DNA of 64,000 bases from assembly GCA_014529385.2 (NCBI GenBank), contig CM043956.1, positions 84,681,721 through 84,745,720 of the forward strand, given 5' to 3'. This stretch comes from Adiantum capillus-veneris (Eukaryota > Streptophyta > Polypodiopsida > Polypodiales > Pteridaceae). Shown one piece after another: positions 33,344 through 46,652 of the stretch. Within the stretch, counting starts at the first letter, position 1. The number at the start of each line of letters is the position of its first letter. Under the pieces are notes generated by a model that was not told where the DNA came from, ran no database searches, and worked only from the letters and a program-made list of their open reading frames with translations. The position numbers and the translations under genes were made by a program.

Positions 33344-35340
33344 CTAAATTTTTAAAACTTTGCTAGTTTTTTTAAAGGCAAGATCAAATTTTGGCGGAGA
33401 TTTTACGATTTTAGCTTGCTAGAAATCACTAAATCGTAGTTTTTTGTGAGCACTACCTATGAGCGCTCTCGATGGACTTGAATCCTATTATTCCGGCAAT
33501 CAAAATTTGTGATCGTGGCACTCTTATTTTTGAACTTGATATTGTACAACCATGTGATTGCCCTCTTCGTGTAGCATATGTGTGATTTATGCTCTCTTTT
33601 GCATGTACATAGGGTGTGCATTCGCCTTGGATTTCCTTGAATCTCTCATCACCAGTTTGACTTAATACTCATTGTGCAGTCTGTGACATATCTTTTGGTA
33701 CCACCAAGTTGGATTCCAAGTAATCAACTTGATGTGGCCAAGGTCAAAGCCTTGCTTCAAGTATCTTCTTCTAAATATAAAAAAGGTCCTAATTGGAAGG
33801 ATAGCTTGATATAGGATTTTCAACATCAAAGAACACCTACTTCAATAATGTCTTGGCGATCCTTGTGTCTATGCTCTAAGCGAGTGGCTAAAAACCACAT
33901 ACTATTCCTAGAGCCCCTTCACTTGAAATTGCTTGGACAGTTCTTTCCATTCCTTCAACGCTAGCAAAACCCCTTGCAAAGTGTAAGGTGCTATATTCTA
34001 GGCTATATATAATGTTTTCTTATATTGATTATATCCCGATATATAACTTGTTCATTTGCCAACCCTTGGCTGACTCAACTTTGGACTATAAAAGCATGCA
34101 ACCATGCTACAGATTAGTAGTCTTCACATTTGCATTCAAACCTGTGTAGATATTGGGAAGTACTTTTGCAAGTTGAATGTTGACCAACTAAAGAGAAGGC
34201 AAGGTGCCATGCAAAGAGAGAGTGATGGGTTGCATCACACTCTCACACAAACACACACACACACACACACACACATAACACACACACACACACAAAAAAA
34301 AGACCAGGATTTTGTTAAAATCTTTAAACATTTCAACAAATGCATTAGTGCACATTTTCCTATAGCATAGGAAAACAAACTTCTTTAGCATGATGCATCA
34401 ATGCAAGATAAACTTCACAATAAATTCGAGGCTTTCAATTATCTTGGCCTTGAGGTGCTTACAAATCTCTTATATATTGTTGTCATAACTCACAAATTAG
34501 CCCAAGCCAAAAATTCACTACCATGACCTTCGCATAGAAATTACTCGCATGTGAAGTTCCATCATATGGCTTAGCATGGGACCTGTCAAAGCCAAATGGC
34601 AAAAACTTCATGTAGTAGCTTGGAATTCTCTGCACCTAGGCTAACTGCTAAACAATGACGACATATATACAGTGGAGTCCTAAAGAGTATACAATGTGCC
34701 CACTAATGTAGATATACTGCACGCACATGCCTTTATAGCTACTCATTCAACTGTCTTGAGCATGTGCTAGAAAATATTTTTATGACCATATTCAATAAGC
34801 AATTACGTGCATCCCCTCAATCTTCCTAGGCTGCATATTCTCTGTTAACTTCCATATAGGCACGAAGAAGTTTAAAGGGTAAAATTACCAAAATGCACCT
34901 CTAATTTCTGGAAATTCCCAAAATATCCCTCAAATTTTAAAAATTACCAGGATACCTTGTATCTATTTCTGTTGGATTGTTCAAAATTTTCTAATCTTTA
35001 TTGATTTTTGACAATTGAGATCCATTTATGGCTTAGCATGTAATTTGGCACAAATCACCTAGCAAAAAAAAGGCAATTATGTCTAAAAGTAATGAAGCAA
35101 TTCATCTCCAAAACCTATATAACCAACTCAAATATACGTTTAGAATCTTGTACTTATAGACAATCAGTCTTCTTTATGAAAAGCTACAAAAAAAATTATT
35201 TTTGGAAATAGTTAATCTCACAACAACCAGGGGTACTTCGGGAACTTTGGAAAATTTGAAGGGCATTGGGGAATTTATAACAAAATATTGGGGGTACTTT
35301 GGGAATGTTTTAGATTTGAAGGGTATTTTCCGGAATTTCC
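33344..35340. other. Gypsy-adjacent non-coding segment, duplicated in unit C
   Basis: The segment is homologous to about 43990-46030. A TATA-like ACTATAAAAGC at about 34083-34093 points to the + strand. A (CA)n array is at 34249-34293. It may be LTR and leader of the Gypsy element or its insertion site; no paired LTR was found. Confidence 0.5.
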
Positions 35341-35415
35341 ACAAATTAGAGAGGAATTTTAAGTGCTACTGAGCGCCCGAGCGGCCAAATGGATTGTCTT
35401 GAACTTCTAGGGCAA

Positions 35416-35420
<5 letters not shown>

Positions 35421-35485
<65 letters not shown>
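35421..35485. repeat. (GA)n microsatellite
   Basis: A pure GA array. The corresponding array in unit C is at 46083-46174. Confidence 0.95.
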
Positions 35486-35487
<2 letters not shown>

Positions 35488-36009
35488 TTCCGGTCGAAGA
35501 TGATGTCATGGGAGAGATTTTGGTTGCAGACATGTGGAGTAAAAAGGAAACAGACTCGACTGGCATTCAATACCACAATGCCAAACTCAAGGATCTCATA
35601 GCTACGGCCAGCTATTTACCCATGGCCATTCGTCTCCACAACAAATGAAACTTTGTGTTTCATTCCGTTTTAGTTGTAGAGTGCCGAGCTCTATGCCGTG
35701 GTGGTTGTATTGAGTGCGGAGTGCACGTGGTGTGAGGTTCCTTTTTGGTGCAAATTATGTGTAGGTGGCCCAAAATGGCAAGCAAGGTGGTACAAACTAG
35801 CTATTACATGTATTGGGAGGCTATTGCACTAGCTCGTGCAGCCTATAGGAGTATGTAGCCCAAAAGGCCATATGTAGCCATAGCCACATTGAGCATGCCA
35901 CGCCATAGCAGCCTCGAAGGATTGGCACACCCAAGGCTGCTGTGCAGACATGTTGATTGAGGAGGGCAATGTGAGAAATGTTTGGGACGTCCTACAATTA
36001 CCATTGACG

Positions 36010-36079
<70 letters not shown>

Positions 36080-36243
36080 GGGGGGGGGGGGGGAGGGAGG
36101 TGGGGGCAAGAGTGGGAGATTCATGATGAATGCCATAGTAATGAGGAGGTGCAAAACCACTTGAAAAGAATAGGCGCAGCGAGCGTGTTGGTTGAATAGA
36201 CGATGAGGGGCCTTGGGATGGTTTGCAACCAATGAAGCCAGAG

Positions 36244-36281
<38 letters not shown>

Positions 36282-36290
36282 CAAGTTGGT
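35486..36290. other. Non-coding segment shared with unit C, with (GA)n and a G run
   Basis: Homologous to 46160-46371 plus 51545-52140, with the junction at the Copia insertion point. (GA)n lies at 36012-36068, followed by about 25 G at 36069-36093, and another (GA)n at 36246-36279. No coding sequence was supported. Confidence 0.6.
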
Positions 36291-37881
36291 GGTCATGCAA
36301 AACAGATAAGTTTTATGATGCTCTCCATATTGAGGTTGATGTAGCCATTAGGTGCAATCAACAATGGTCTATGTCACAAACTAATCACTAGTGGATTAAC
36401 ACTAGGTTGGTAACCTAACAGGACATAAAAGTGTCCTTTCAGGGTTTTGGAAAAAGCCTCCAAAACCATAGTAGATCCACTCATTTTGTAAAATCCTTTC
36501 ATGAGGTTATAGTTCAAGGCCTACTACACATGGAAAAAATACGAAACTTGTGAAATTTCTCATCTTTTGTCACACCAAGCCTTCAAAGATGATGGACCAG
36601 TACATTTTCATCAAAACAGTCATTTCTTACGTTTTGTTGCATAAAAATAAGATTAGGGATTTTTGTAGGACTTGAGATAAATTCCCTAGTTAACTTCATT
36701 GGGTTGGTGATCAGAACATATGATTGCTTCTCACTCACTATTTTTTGTTTTGCCAAAAGAAATAGGTTGAATTTTTACCATTCTGCAAACCTATCATCAA
36801 AGTTTCTATAGCCATGCTCAATACAAATAATATATGCATGTTTTCTTAGTTCCCTATTGTCCTTTAGGTTCATAAGGAGCCATGGAGCATGTCAAAAGAA
36901 TAATACATCTCTTACCAAGGGGAATCTTGGGGACAAAGATGAAGTGCTAAATACAACAAACATGAAAAAACTGGGTTCAACATTATGAGTTGTAGAATCC
37001 CATAGAAACTATTCAATATCTATGCAAATTTGATCCTCATGTCTAGGTATGATTACTACTTACAAAATGCATGTAGTTGTCACAAGAAACTAACAATATT
37101 GAAAAAGCTATACTTGATATACTAGAATGTTTCGTTTTCTTCTATAATTGAAAACATCAACCATCGTTGTCTACTATGCAAAATAGGGTATTAGGTGCCC
37201 CAAAACTCAAGGAATATTAGCTTTATGTTACAGGACCCGTTTTTTCACACAGTTTAGGTTGTGAAATTTTGTGCAAGGACAAGGTTAAAGATGGAATTGA
37301 TATTCCAAAAACATGTCGAGTTTTTTTCAGCTCATGAGACAACTTTCTAGACAGATAGCACCTCAAAATCCATTTTGAAATTCAAAGAAAATGGTCACTT
37401 AACAGGACATAAAAGTGTCCCATTACCAACCTAGTGTTAAAGTACTTGCAAGCTTGTGGACACTTCAATCGCCATTTAAGATTAAGGTATTGATATAGAG
37501 GGTAGTGATGGAAGATATCCCTTTAGCCATGCTTGTGCTCAAAAAGGGAACTGGAACAGGAGTGTATATTGTCATAGAAACAAAACAGTGAGACACATCT
37601 TTTGGGATTGCAGTCAAGTCAGGGAATGGTGGCAATGCTTCAAGTTTTGGTGGAATCAAGCTTGGGGAATTAAGTTCACAAAGTTCACATGCATGTTTGG
37701 ATTCTTCAAAATACAGGACTCAGCAATGCTTTGGTATGTATGGTACATCTAGAACATGAGGAATATAAGTTTCTATGATCACGTACATGTATCGAGCACT
37801 AGGGTTCCATCACAAGAAATCAAAAACAGGGTGCTCGAAGATGTCATGACCGTCGGAGATAAGGAACTCCAGCAGCGATGA
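36290..37881 (+). pseudogene. LINE reverse transcriptase C-terminus, interrupted by a TTAA element
   Basis: After 37441 the + strand reads a LINE zinc-binding tail in broken frames. It has an IKVLI-type segment (37470-37500), then CHRNKTVRHIFWDCSQVREW at 37573-37632. A hydrophobic-aromatic stretch follows, with a TAG at 37750-37752 and the final TGA at 37879-37881. The H-x-F-x2-C pattern is that of the RVT zinc-binding domain. The sequence at 36290-36395 appears to be the upstream part, separated by the element at 36396-37440. It is absent from unit C. Confidence 0.6.
36396..37440. mobile_element. Non-autonomous TTAA-flanked DNA element
   Basis: The ends are TTAA|CACTAGGTTGGTAA and TTACCAACCTAGTG|TTAA, that is 14 bp inverted repeats between TTAA sites. 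A 20 bp subterminal motif (aacaggacataaaagtgtcc) occurs in direct orientation near both ends (about 36416 and 37401). It has no coding capacity. TTAA flanks suggest piggyBac-like mobilisation, an inference from the target site only. Confidence 0.7.
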
Positions 37882-37901
37882 GCATATAAGAACCTTTCTT
37901 T

Positions 37902-37951
<50 letters not shown>

Positions 37952-38104
37952 GGAGGGAGGGAGCGAGGGAGGGAGATTTATGTATAAATCTATTGAATGC
38001 CATAGTAATGAGGAGGCGCAAAACAACTTGAAAAGAATAGGCGCAGCGGGCGTGTTGGTTGAATAGGCCATGAGGGGCATTGGGACGGTTTGCAACCAAT
38101 GAAG

Positions 38105-38150
<46 letters not shown>
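37882..38150. repeat. Local duplicate of 36000-36280 with (GA)n and a G run
   Basis: (GA)n at 37904-37940, a G run at 37941-37953, then about 150 bp (from gaatgccatagtaatgagg to aaccaatgaagccag) nearly identical to 36130-36240, then (GA)n at 38108-38148. The LINE remnant sits between the two copies. Confidence 0.75.
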
Positions 38151-38151
<1 letters not shown>

Positions 38152-40433
38152 CACCTTTCATCCTGAAGCACTCGACTCGCCAATCCTTCCTCTTTATGCA
38201 AAAATGTTGAGACGGAATGAGAGCTAGTGCACGCATGTCCTTAAGTTTGCAAAAATTGCAAGAGGGTACTGCAATATTCAATGGGCGGCATAATCTATAA
38301 TTGGTAGAGTATGATATATTTTTCTTGGAAATATTTTTTAAACACTGCCGTATTTCTGACAGCTTCAATGCATTTCGAGCCACCTTGCTTTTTCCAAACG
38401 CTGTCGTACTTTTCCTTGTTGGTAGCTCCAATGCATTTCGAGCGATGTTGCTTTCTAGGACAGTTGTCAGTGCCTCTTTTCTTTCCTTGTTGTATGCCTT
38501 GCCTGCCGCCTAATGAGTCATTGAGTCCAATGAATCGCCTTGCTTTATTTTCCACTACTTCCTAAAGTGAACCAATGAATGAACGTGGATACCCTCTCCT
38601 CTTCAAAATTTTTAAGTTGCATCATATATAGTATAGATATATATATGTTTATATATGTATACTATAATGAGCAAACCATAGTAAAGAGAAGAAAAATCGG
38701 TGAAATATATGAGAACTTAGTTCAAAAATCCTATAAGTATTTTTGGTTCGCTTCTTTGCGAGGAGGAAACTTGGTCCCTTAATAAAAGACACATTCTCGA
38801 ATAATACTTCACCTTATATAATTTTAGTTAAACTCAACCTAATGATTTTATCACTTTCTTATTGTTTTTAAATGCCACCGTGACCCTCCAAACCCTTTCA
38901 CTTGTTTTCTCTACAAGGGGTCCTAGCCCCTCTCCCTCCCTCTCTCGTCATTGCTCATATCATCTCTCTCTCTCTCTCTCTCTCTCACTCACACACACAC
39001 ACAAAAAAAATATTTCTACTTTCCTCACTTTTGCTTTTGTACTAAAGGAGTGGTTGTACAATTTTTGGCGTATTGAACCCAATTATTTCTTAGTTTGTAA
39101 ATGGTGCCTCCATTGAAGATCTATGACTTTCTTTCCAACTTTTTGCTATGAAGTACCAACGTGAGTGAATATTCACCTTGTTGGCCTACTAAAGGCCTTA
39201 GTGCAGTGCGGGTGAAGGTCCTTCAATTTTCATTGCTTGACGAGTGTCCCAAGGGGCCTTGAAAGTCTTGTGATTAGAAAGACATGAGTCTTTTGATTAA
39301 AAAGACATGATAGTCTTTGAGATGCTATTTTTCAAAGTTGCATTCACCTTTTTGGATTAAAAAATGTATTCATAGAAGTTCGATCCCATGATATGAGGTA
39401 TTGATAAATTTAAAAACTTGCACTAAAATATTTTTTGTGTTTTGAATTTCATTTTTATTGTTGTTATTTTACTTGTTTAATCTCATTTTATTTTATGTCA
39501 AATTGTCGATATGCAATGTGCACCTTTCCCAGTATTTAAGTGGGGCACTTTGTAATATATAAACTACTTATGATTATATATGTATAATACATCATACAAT
39601 TTTATATTAAATATAAAAAAATTCCATGTGATTACGGACACGTATTTAAAATTACTCTCCCTCATCTCCCCTTAACTTAGCAGGCCTTCATGCCTTCTCA
39701 CTTGGTTTTATTGTGTGGCTATGGAAACGCCCCTGTAGGATACTGGATCTTTTAGCAACAAGTTCCAAGGGCTATCGGTAGATATTTTTGAAAGATCCCA
39801 TCATCCCAAACCCAAGTTGGACCTTGTGCTAAATACTACATACATTGCTAGATATGTTTAGTTATACTGCGTGTGCACAATGTCAACTTTGACTCACCCA
39901 TGGGATGGGGTGTATCTATTCTATACAAAGGAGACCTTACTCCAGCATTGTCCCAAGGCAAAGCTAGGCTACACAGAAAGAATGTTCAACCTCCACATGG
40001 CTTGAACCAAATGTCTCTTGTTTTCTGAGAAGTACAGAAGTACTAGAACGGAACTATTTTCCAAACACTCAAAAAAAGTACATAGGGAGAATTTTTGGAT
40101 GCAAACTAACTATATTTGAAAGATTTTAATGACACTAATTTTCCATATCTGCTCATCTTCAAATTTAGAATTTAGAAGTAAATTCAACAAAACCATAAGT
40201 GGGTTTCCACGAAACCTAGGATGTTTGATCTCAAGCTTCTTCTCTACGTCGATTGAAGACAACTTTATTATCTAAGTTTTGAAAAAATGTATTTTTAGCA
40301 CTAAACCGTACCCTGTTTTGTGTCTCCCTCATGCATGTGTAGAGTGGAGGTGTACTATGTAGAAATGGCTCACCCAACAAGCATATATACACATGAAGGT
40401 GTTCACGGTAAAGGTGAAGGTTGGCTCCACCTT

Positions 40434-40469
<36 letters not shown>

Positions 40470-40562
40470 AAGCCTACAAATATGCGCCGATAAGTAAAAA
40501 GCATCAAGGTTTTTCAAAAGCAATATTTTGGGGATCTCTTTCTTGCTTGTAGCTGTATGTAT
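38151..40562. other. Non-coding part of unit B
   Basis: Homologous over much of its length to 52146-54030. It includes (CT)n at 38966-38987 and (CA)n at 40438-40467. No gene was recognised. Confidence 0.6.
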
Positions 40563-40565
40563 GAT

Positions 40566-41255
40566 TTTTTGTTTGTGGATGACAGCCCGAAAAGAGAAAT
40601 TAAATCTTGTTCCTAGATTTTCCAAGAGACTTTTCCAGAAATTACTGGTCATTCTAGGATCTCTATCTGACACGATGGATGTTGGCAATCCATGGTGTTT
40701 GAAAATCTATGATATGAAGAGAGTTGCCATTTGGTGTGGCTTAATAGTCTTTTTGAAAGGAATAAAGTGCGCTTGCTTGCTAAACATGTCGACTAGTGTC
40801 CATATTCTTGTATTCCCATGGATAGACTTGGATAATCCAAAGATAAAATCCATGGATATACTCTCCCATGGTGAATTTGGGATAGGCAATGGCTGGAGTA
40901 ATCCAGGTTGGTTCCCTCTATCATACTTGGTCTTTTGGCATACCACATATTTTGAAACAACTCTTGTATGTCCACTTTCATTGTAGGCCAATAGAAGTAC
41001 GTCTTTACTCCTCAAAGAGTAGGTTGAAAGCCTCTACGCCCCACATAGGAAGACGCATGGGATTCATACATAACTTTCTCACGAAGGGAATGGGTAACAC
41101 ATAGCTTATTCCATTGAGAAGATAACCATCCTGCAAGGTGAATGGTTCCTCTCTTTTCACCAAAGCAAGGGCTGACATTAGGTCTTTAAAGTCAGGGTAG
41201 GTAGCATACTCATCTATCATAGAAGATAGATCATTGTGAGTCGCTACAGACACCG
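40566..41255 (-). pseudogene. Gypsy integrase fragment, unit C
   Basis: The minus strand shows the integrase finger and core (CQKTKYDRGNQPGLLQ, WESISMDFIFGLSKS) and a following region ([20 protein letters not shown], with the second catalytic acid in SDRD). It stops at 40566, where unit B's right end begins, so this copy lacks the integrase C-terminus and chromodomain. Confidence 0.8.
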
Positions 41256-41259
41256 CACC

Positions 41260-42010
41260 TCGAGGGATTCACCAAGGAAAACTTACCGCACCACGTAAGT
41301 GTAGGGGAGGGGTTTTTTTTACAACTTACATAAGTGTATAAGTTAGGGGCAGTCCCCAAATAATTTATCTCCCAAGCTTAAAAATAAGGGAGGGTGTATC
41401 ATATCTATGGGGGAGGGGGGACTGACCCGGGTTGATTACTTGTAAAGATTGGTCACCGATCTATGCTAGAACTTGGATGAATTTAGGGGAAAAAAATTAT
41501 CATGTCACACATCAAAATTTGCATCAAGCCGATCATAGATAAGGGCTGTTTTAGAGTAGGTGAAGGGTTGATTTACGCCAGCTTTGGATGGCTCAGAATT
41601 GGACAAGTAGCAAGAGTGTAGGCTGACTAGGTACATACGTTGAAAGTCAAACTAAGACAGATTGAGGGTACATCTAGTTATCAACACAAGTGGTTCCTTC
41701 GTATGTTGCAAGTCACTCTGCTACACACTCTTTGACTAATTTTACTTAGTTAGATCATGTGAGACCTAAATTTTATGTGTAAGATAGGGGTATGATGGTT
41801 TTCCTTATTCATTGTCATATAAGTGTAGAAAGGGGGGTCATATTCCTTAATATGCGTCGTATATAAGGGTTTAATCAAAGTTATCTACTCGCAGGTGGCA
41901 TCCCCGTTTTGTACATAGAGTGAATCCCCTGGTCGTCGTGAAAGTGCAATGGTCACTTGGTTGCACTTACCAACAATGAAAGCAATATGAAAATAGAAAA
42001 AGAAAAATTT
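41260..42010. other. Unit C copy of the unclassified pol insertion
   Basis: Direct counterpart of 24480-25250, diverged by small indels, between integrase and RNase H pieces. No genes. Confidence 0.55.
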
Positions 42011-43080
42011 CCCACCTCATTTGTTTGTCGGAAATCTTGGTTTGGGTCATGAAGTACTTGAGACTTTGGTGGTATGTTCATAAAATGAATGGAGTCCCCA
42101 ATAAATAGTGCTTCCATGCATCTAGGGGATGTAGAACAACTAAAATCGCTTTCTCATAAATGCTTAAGACCCGTTCATTTGTATTGAGCCTTTGGCTCTC
42201 ATATGCTATGGCATGCCTTTCTTGAAGCAAGACTGCTTCGAGGCAGTCACCACAAGCATCACATTGGACCTCCAATGGCTTTGAGAGATCCAAAATCATG
42301 AGGACTAGTTGGGAGATAAGCTTCTCTTTGAGCTTGTCAAACGCATTCTTCTCCTTAGAAATCCATGAATATTTAATGTTCTTCTTTGTTATGTAATGGT
42401 CCTTCTATTTGAGAAAATTTTGCTATGAAGCGTCTACAATATGCACATATACCAATAAAGCTTCTTAGCTCATGTAGATTCCTTGGATTAGGCCATGCTT
42501 TTATTATCTCTACCTTTGATGTATCCATACGGATACCATCTTGAGAGATAATATGACCTAAGTATTGAATCTCTTGAAGGAAAAACTCGCTTTTCTTTTG
42601 GTTGAGAAAAATCTTGTTCTCCCTCATTGCCTAAAAACTCACTTGGAGATGTTGCTTGTGTTACTTCAAGGACCTGGAGAAGATGATGATATCATCAAAG
42701 AACACTCCAATGAATTTGCGGTAGGGTCTAGATATTTTCTCCATTAGATGATTGAATGTGGTTGGTGCATTGGTCAAGCCAAAAGGCATAGATAGATATT
42801 CATAAAGACCAAACGTTGTACAAAACGCGGTCTTCGGGATATATTTACCTACTATCCTTATTTGATGATAGCCATTGTTAAGGTCAATCCTACTCAAGGA
42901 GATAGAGCCTTGTAGCTTATCAAACAAACCTTCTACCCGAGGCATGGGAAATTTGTTTTTGATAGTGATATGGTTTAGTGCTCGATATTCCACACACATA
43001 CGGTATGTACCATATTTCTTTCGCACTAAAAGGACTAAAGAACCGTAAGGGAGAGGAGCTAGGCATCACCAAACCTTTGT
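42011..43080 (-). pseudogene. Gypsy RT and RNase H, unit C
   Basis: RT pieces at 43026-42661 (TYRMCVEYRALN, RIDLNNGYHQIRI, FFDDIIIFS) and 42627-42373, then RNase H at 42299-42078 (LEVQCDACGDC, LGTPFIL). Frames are broken in several places. The RNase H start, including the catalytic-acid region, is better kept here than in unit B. Confidence 0.85.
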
Positions 43081-43560
43081 CTACCAGTTCTTGTACTTGC
43101 CTCATGATCTCCTCTTGTTGAGCTTGGGAAACTTGATAAGGATATTTTAGGGACTCTTTGACAAAAAAAACATGCACGCAAAAACGGAGCTCTTCAAAAG
43201 GAGGAGGATTTACAAGTGGTATAGTACGACCAGACTCACTAGCATCTACATACATGCTCTTTCCCCTGTATCTAAAGTAGAGTCTCCTTTCAGGGAACTT
43301 CATGTTGAACCATGGTGCCTCTAGGATAGCATTCTCATGTTGGAGAAAAGAGATTAAAAATTCTTCTTTGTTGTCATAGCTTTGGACATGAAGCCTCAAC
43401 TTCCCAGTCAAGGGAGTAATGGAGTCTTGTTGTCCCTTGAAAACCGTGTCAGCCGTTATAGTATCTTCCATCTCAAAATCTTGAATGCCGAACTTGGTGG
43501 CCAACACCGTTGATATGAAGTTGTGACTAGAGCCAAGATCAAACAAGATGAAGGCATCAT
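43081..43560 (-). pseudogene. Gypsy protease fused by deletion to the RT linker, unit C
   Basis: Active site FDLGSSHNFIS near 43546-43515. The sequence then joins at about 43142-43147 directly to the RT linker (YQVSQAQQEEIM). Relative to unit B, a stretch corresponding to 26442-32435 is missing; it includes the transposon insertion site. Confidence 0.8.
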
Positions 43561-43597
43561 GCTCCCTTAACTTTCCCCAAGCATAGGAGAGAAGTGA

Positions 43598-43990
43598 TCA
43601 TTTGCAAAAAACAATCTCTTTTGGAGCTTTGATAGTGGAAGCTCTAGGAGTCTCATTGCGAGCATTTCTCTTGGGGCAAGAACGATAGCCATGTCCTTGC
43701 TCCCCACACTTAAAAGAAATATGGTCCTTGCAAAAAGCTTCAATCTCTTCAAAAGAGAGTTTGTTTTTACCTTTGTAAACACCCTTCTCCTTGGGCCGAT
43801 TGTTGTTGTTGTTAGAATTGCCTTGGGAATAATTTTGGGCATTGGTTTTCCCCTTTGCATCACTCTTATCTTCGTTTCCCATGGGCTTGACATTGCATCT
43901 AGCCCCTTGTTGGAAATTCATGTGCGAAGCAACCATGGTGTGGTGAATTATATCAGTTTTCCTACTCGAAGAAAAGGAAACCTCTAAGAT
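43598..43990 (-). pseudogene. Gypsy gag C-terminus, unit C, damaged zinc knuckle
   Basis: Same gag segment as unit B, but the first knuckle cysteine is replaced (ISFKCGEQGHGYRSC), which would disable zinc binding. Confidence 0.75.
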
Positions 43991-46082
43991 TTTTTTATTC
44001 TTAGGTCAAAATTTGAAGCATTTTTTGACATTTGCACTCAAATTTTCAAAACTTTGCTAGTTTTCTTAAAGGTTGCTTAAATTTTGGCAGAGATTTTACA
44101 ATTTTAGCTTGGTGAAACTCACTAAATCGTAGTTTTTTGTGGGCACTACCTATGATCCCTCTCGATCGACTTGAATCCTATCCTTCCGTCAATCAAAATT
44201 TGTTATCTTGGAACTCTTATTGCTGAACTTGATATTGTACAACCATGTGATTTCCCTCTTTGTGTAGCATATGTGTGATTTATGCTCTCTTTTGCATGTA
44301 CATAGGGTGTGCATTTTCCTTGGATTTCCTGAATCTCCCATCACCAGTTCGACTTAACACTCATCATGGAGTCTGTGACATATCTTTTGGTACCACCAAG
44401 GTGGCTTCCAAGTAATCAACTTGATGTGGCCAAGGTCAAAGCCTTGCTTCAAGTCTCTTCTTCTAAATATGAAAAAGGCCCTAATTGGAAGAATAGCTTC
44501 ATAGAGGATTTTCCACATCAAAGAACACCTACCTAAACAATGTCTTGGCGAGCCTTGTATCTACGCTCTAAGCGAGTGGCTAAAAACCACGTACTATTCC
44601 TAGATCCCCTTCACTTGCAATTGCTTGGAAATTTCTTTCCAGTCCTTCAACGCTAGAAAATCCCCTTGCAAAGTGTTAAGGTGCTATATTCTAGGCTATA
44701 TGTACTGCTTTCTTATATTGATTATATACCTATATATGACTTCTTCATTTTCCAACCCTTGGCTGACTCAGCTTTGGACTATAAAAGCATGCAACCATGC
44801 TACTGATTGGTAGTCTTCACATTTGCATTCAACCCTGTGTAGAGATTGGGAAGTACTTGCAAGTTGAATACTGACCAACTATAGAGAAGGCAAGGTGCCG
44901 TGCAAAGAGAGAGTGATGGGCTTCATCACACTCTCAGACAAACACACACACACACACACACAAAAGGGCCAAGATTTTGTTAAAATATGTAAACATTTCA
45001 AAAAATGCATTGGTGCACATTTTCCTACATCATAGGAAAACAAAATTCTTAAGCATGATGCATCAATGCAATTTCAAATTCACAATAAAGTCGAGGCTTT
45101 CAATGATCTTTGCCTTGAAGTGCTTGCAAATCTCTTATATATCGTTGTCATGATTCACAAATTAGCCCAAGCCAAAAATTCACTGCCATGACCTTCGCAT
45201 AGGAATTATTGGCATCTGAAGTTCCTTCTTATGGCTTAGCATGCGACCTATCAAAGCCAAATGGCAAAAACATCATGTAGTAGCTTGGAATTCTCGGCAC
45301 CTAGGCTAACTAATAAACAATGACATATCTACACTGGAGTCCTAAAGAGTATACAATGTGCCCACTAATGTGGATATATTGCACGCACATGCCTTTGTAG
45401 CGACTCATTCAACAGTCTTGAGCATGTTCTAGAAAATATTTTCATGACTATATTCAATAAGCAATTACGTGCATCCCCTGAACGTTGCTAGGCTGCATAT
45501 TCTGTGTTAGCTTCCATAAAGCCATCGAGAAGTTTTAAGGGTAAAATTACCAAAATGACTCGCTAATTTGTGGAAATTCCCAAAATACCCCTCAAACTTT
45601 AAAAATTACCAAGATACCCTTGTATCTATTTTTGTTGGATTGTTCAAAATTTTCTAATTTTATTCCTTTTTGACAATTGAGATCCATTTTTCAATGCTTA
45701 GCATGTGATTTGTCACAAATTACCTAGCAAAAAAAAGCAATTATGTCTAAAAATAATGAAGCAATTCATCTCCAAAACCTATATAACCAACTCAGATATA
45801 TGTTTAGAATCTTGTACTTATAAACAATCAGTCTTCTTTATGAAAAGCTACAACTTTTTTTTATTTTTGGAAATAGTTAATCTCACAACCAGGAGTAGCT
45901 TGGGAATTTTGGAAAATTTGAAGGGCATTTGGGAAATTTATAACAAAATATTGGGGGTACTTTGGGAATGTTTTAGATTTGAAGGGTATTTTTGGGAGTT
46001 TCCACAAATTAGAGAGGAATTTTAAGTGCTACTAAGCGCCCATGCGGCCAAATGGATTCTCTTGAACTTCTAGGGTAGGGAA
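43991..46082. other. Gypsy-adjacent non-coding segment, unit C
   Basis: Counterpart of 33344-35420, with the TATA-like TATAAAAGC near 44780 and (CA)n at 44944-44961. No coding sequence. Confidence 0.5.
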
Positions 46083-46088
46083 GAGAGA

Positions 46089-46174
<86 letters not shown>
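46083..46174. repeat. (GA)n microsatellite
   Basis: About 90 bp of GA with one CA interruption near 46101; orthologous to 35421-35485. Confidence 0.95.
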
Positions 46175-46178
<4 letters not shown>

Positions 46179-46371
46179 GATTGTAGGTCTATGCAGTAAG
46201 AAGGAAAGAGACTCGAATGGAATTAAATACCACAACGCCAGACTCAAGGACCTCATAGTTACGGCTAGCTATTATCCCAGGGCCATTCGTCTCCACAATA
46301 AAAAAAAAAATTTGTTTCATTTTGTTGCAGCTGTAGAGTGCCGAGCTCCATGTCGTGGTGGTTGTGTCGAG

Positions 46372-46563
46372 TGAAGGAGTACGAGCGAAAGTGCGACGCG
46401 AGAGAGAGTGCGAGAAGAAGAGCATGACGATATGGTGAACTCGCTCTACTGTAATGTGTAGAGCATAGTGAGTTCTTATTAGGTTTTTACAAAAGAATAT
46501 GTGTACATACCTGGCGGCCCGCCCACTTACCTGGGCGACCACATTGGGCTTTATACCCCAACA
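46372..46563 (-). repeat. 3' LTR of the unit C Copia
   Basis: On the minus strand it begins TGTTGGGGTATAAAG and ends CTCCTTCA. The TATAAAG near its start may be its TATA box. Confidence 0.9.
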
Positions 46564-46652
46564 ACCTCCCACTTAAAGTCCAATGTGGTACTTTAAGTGT
46601 GAGAGAAGCTACTATACAAGCTAATATACAAGAGATGTAGAGAAGTGATGTA

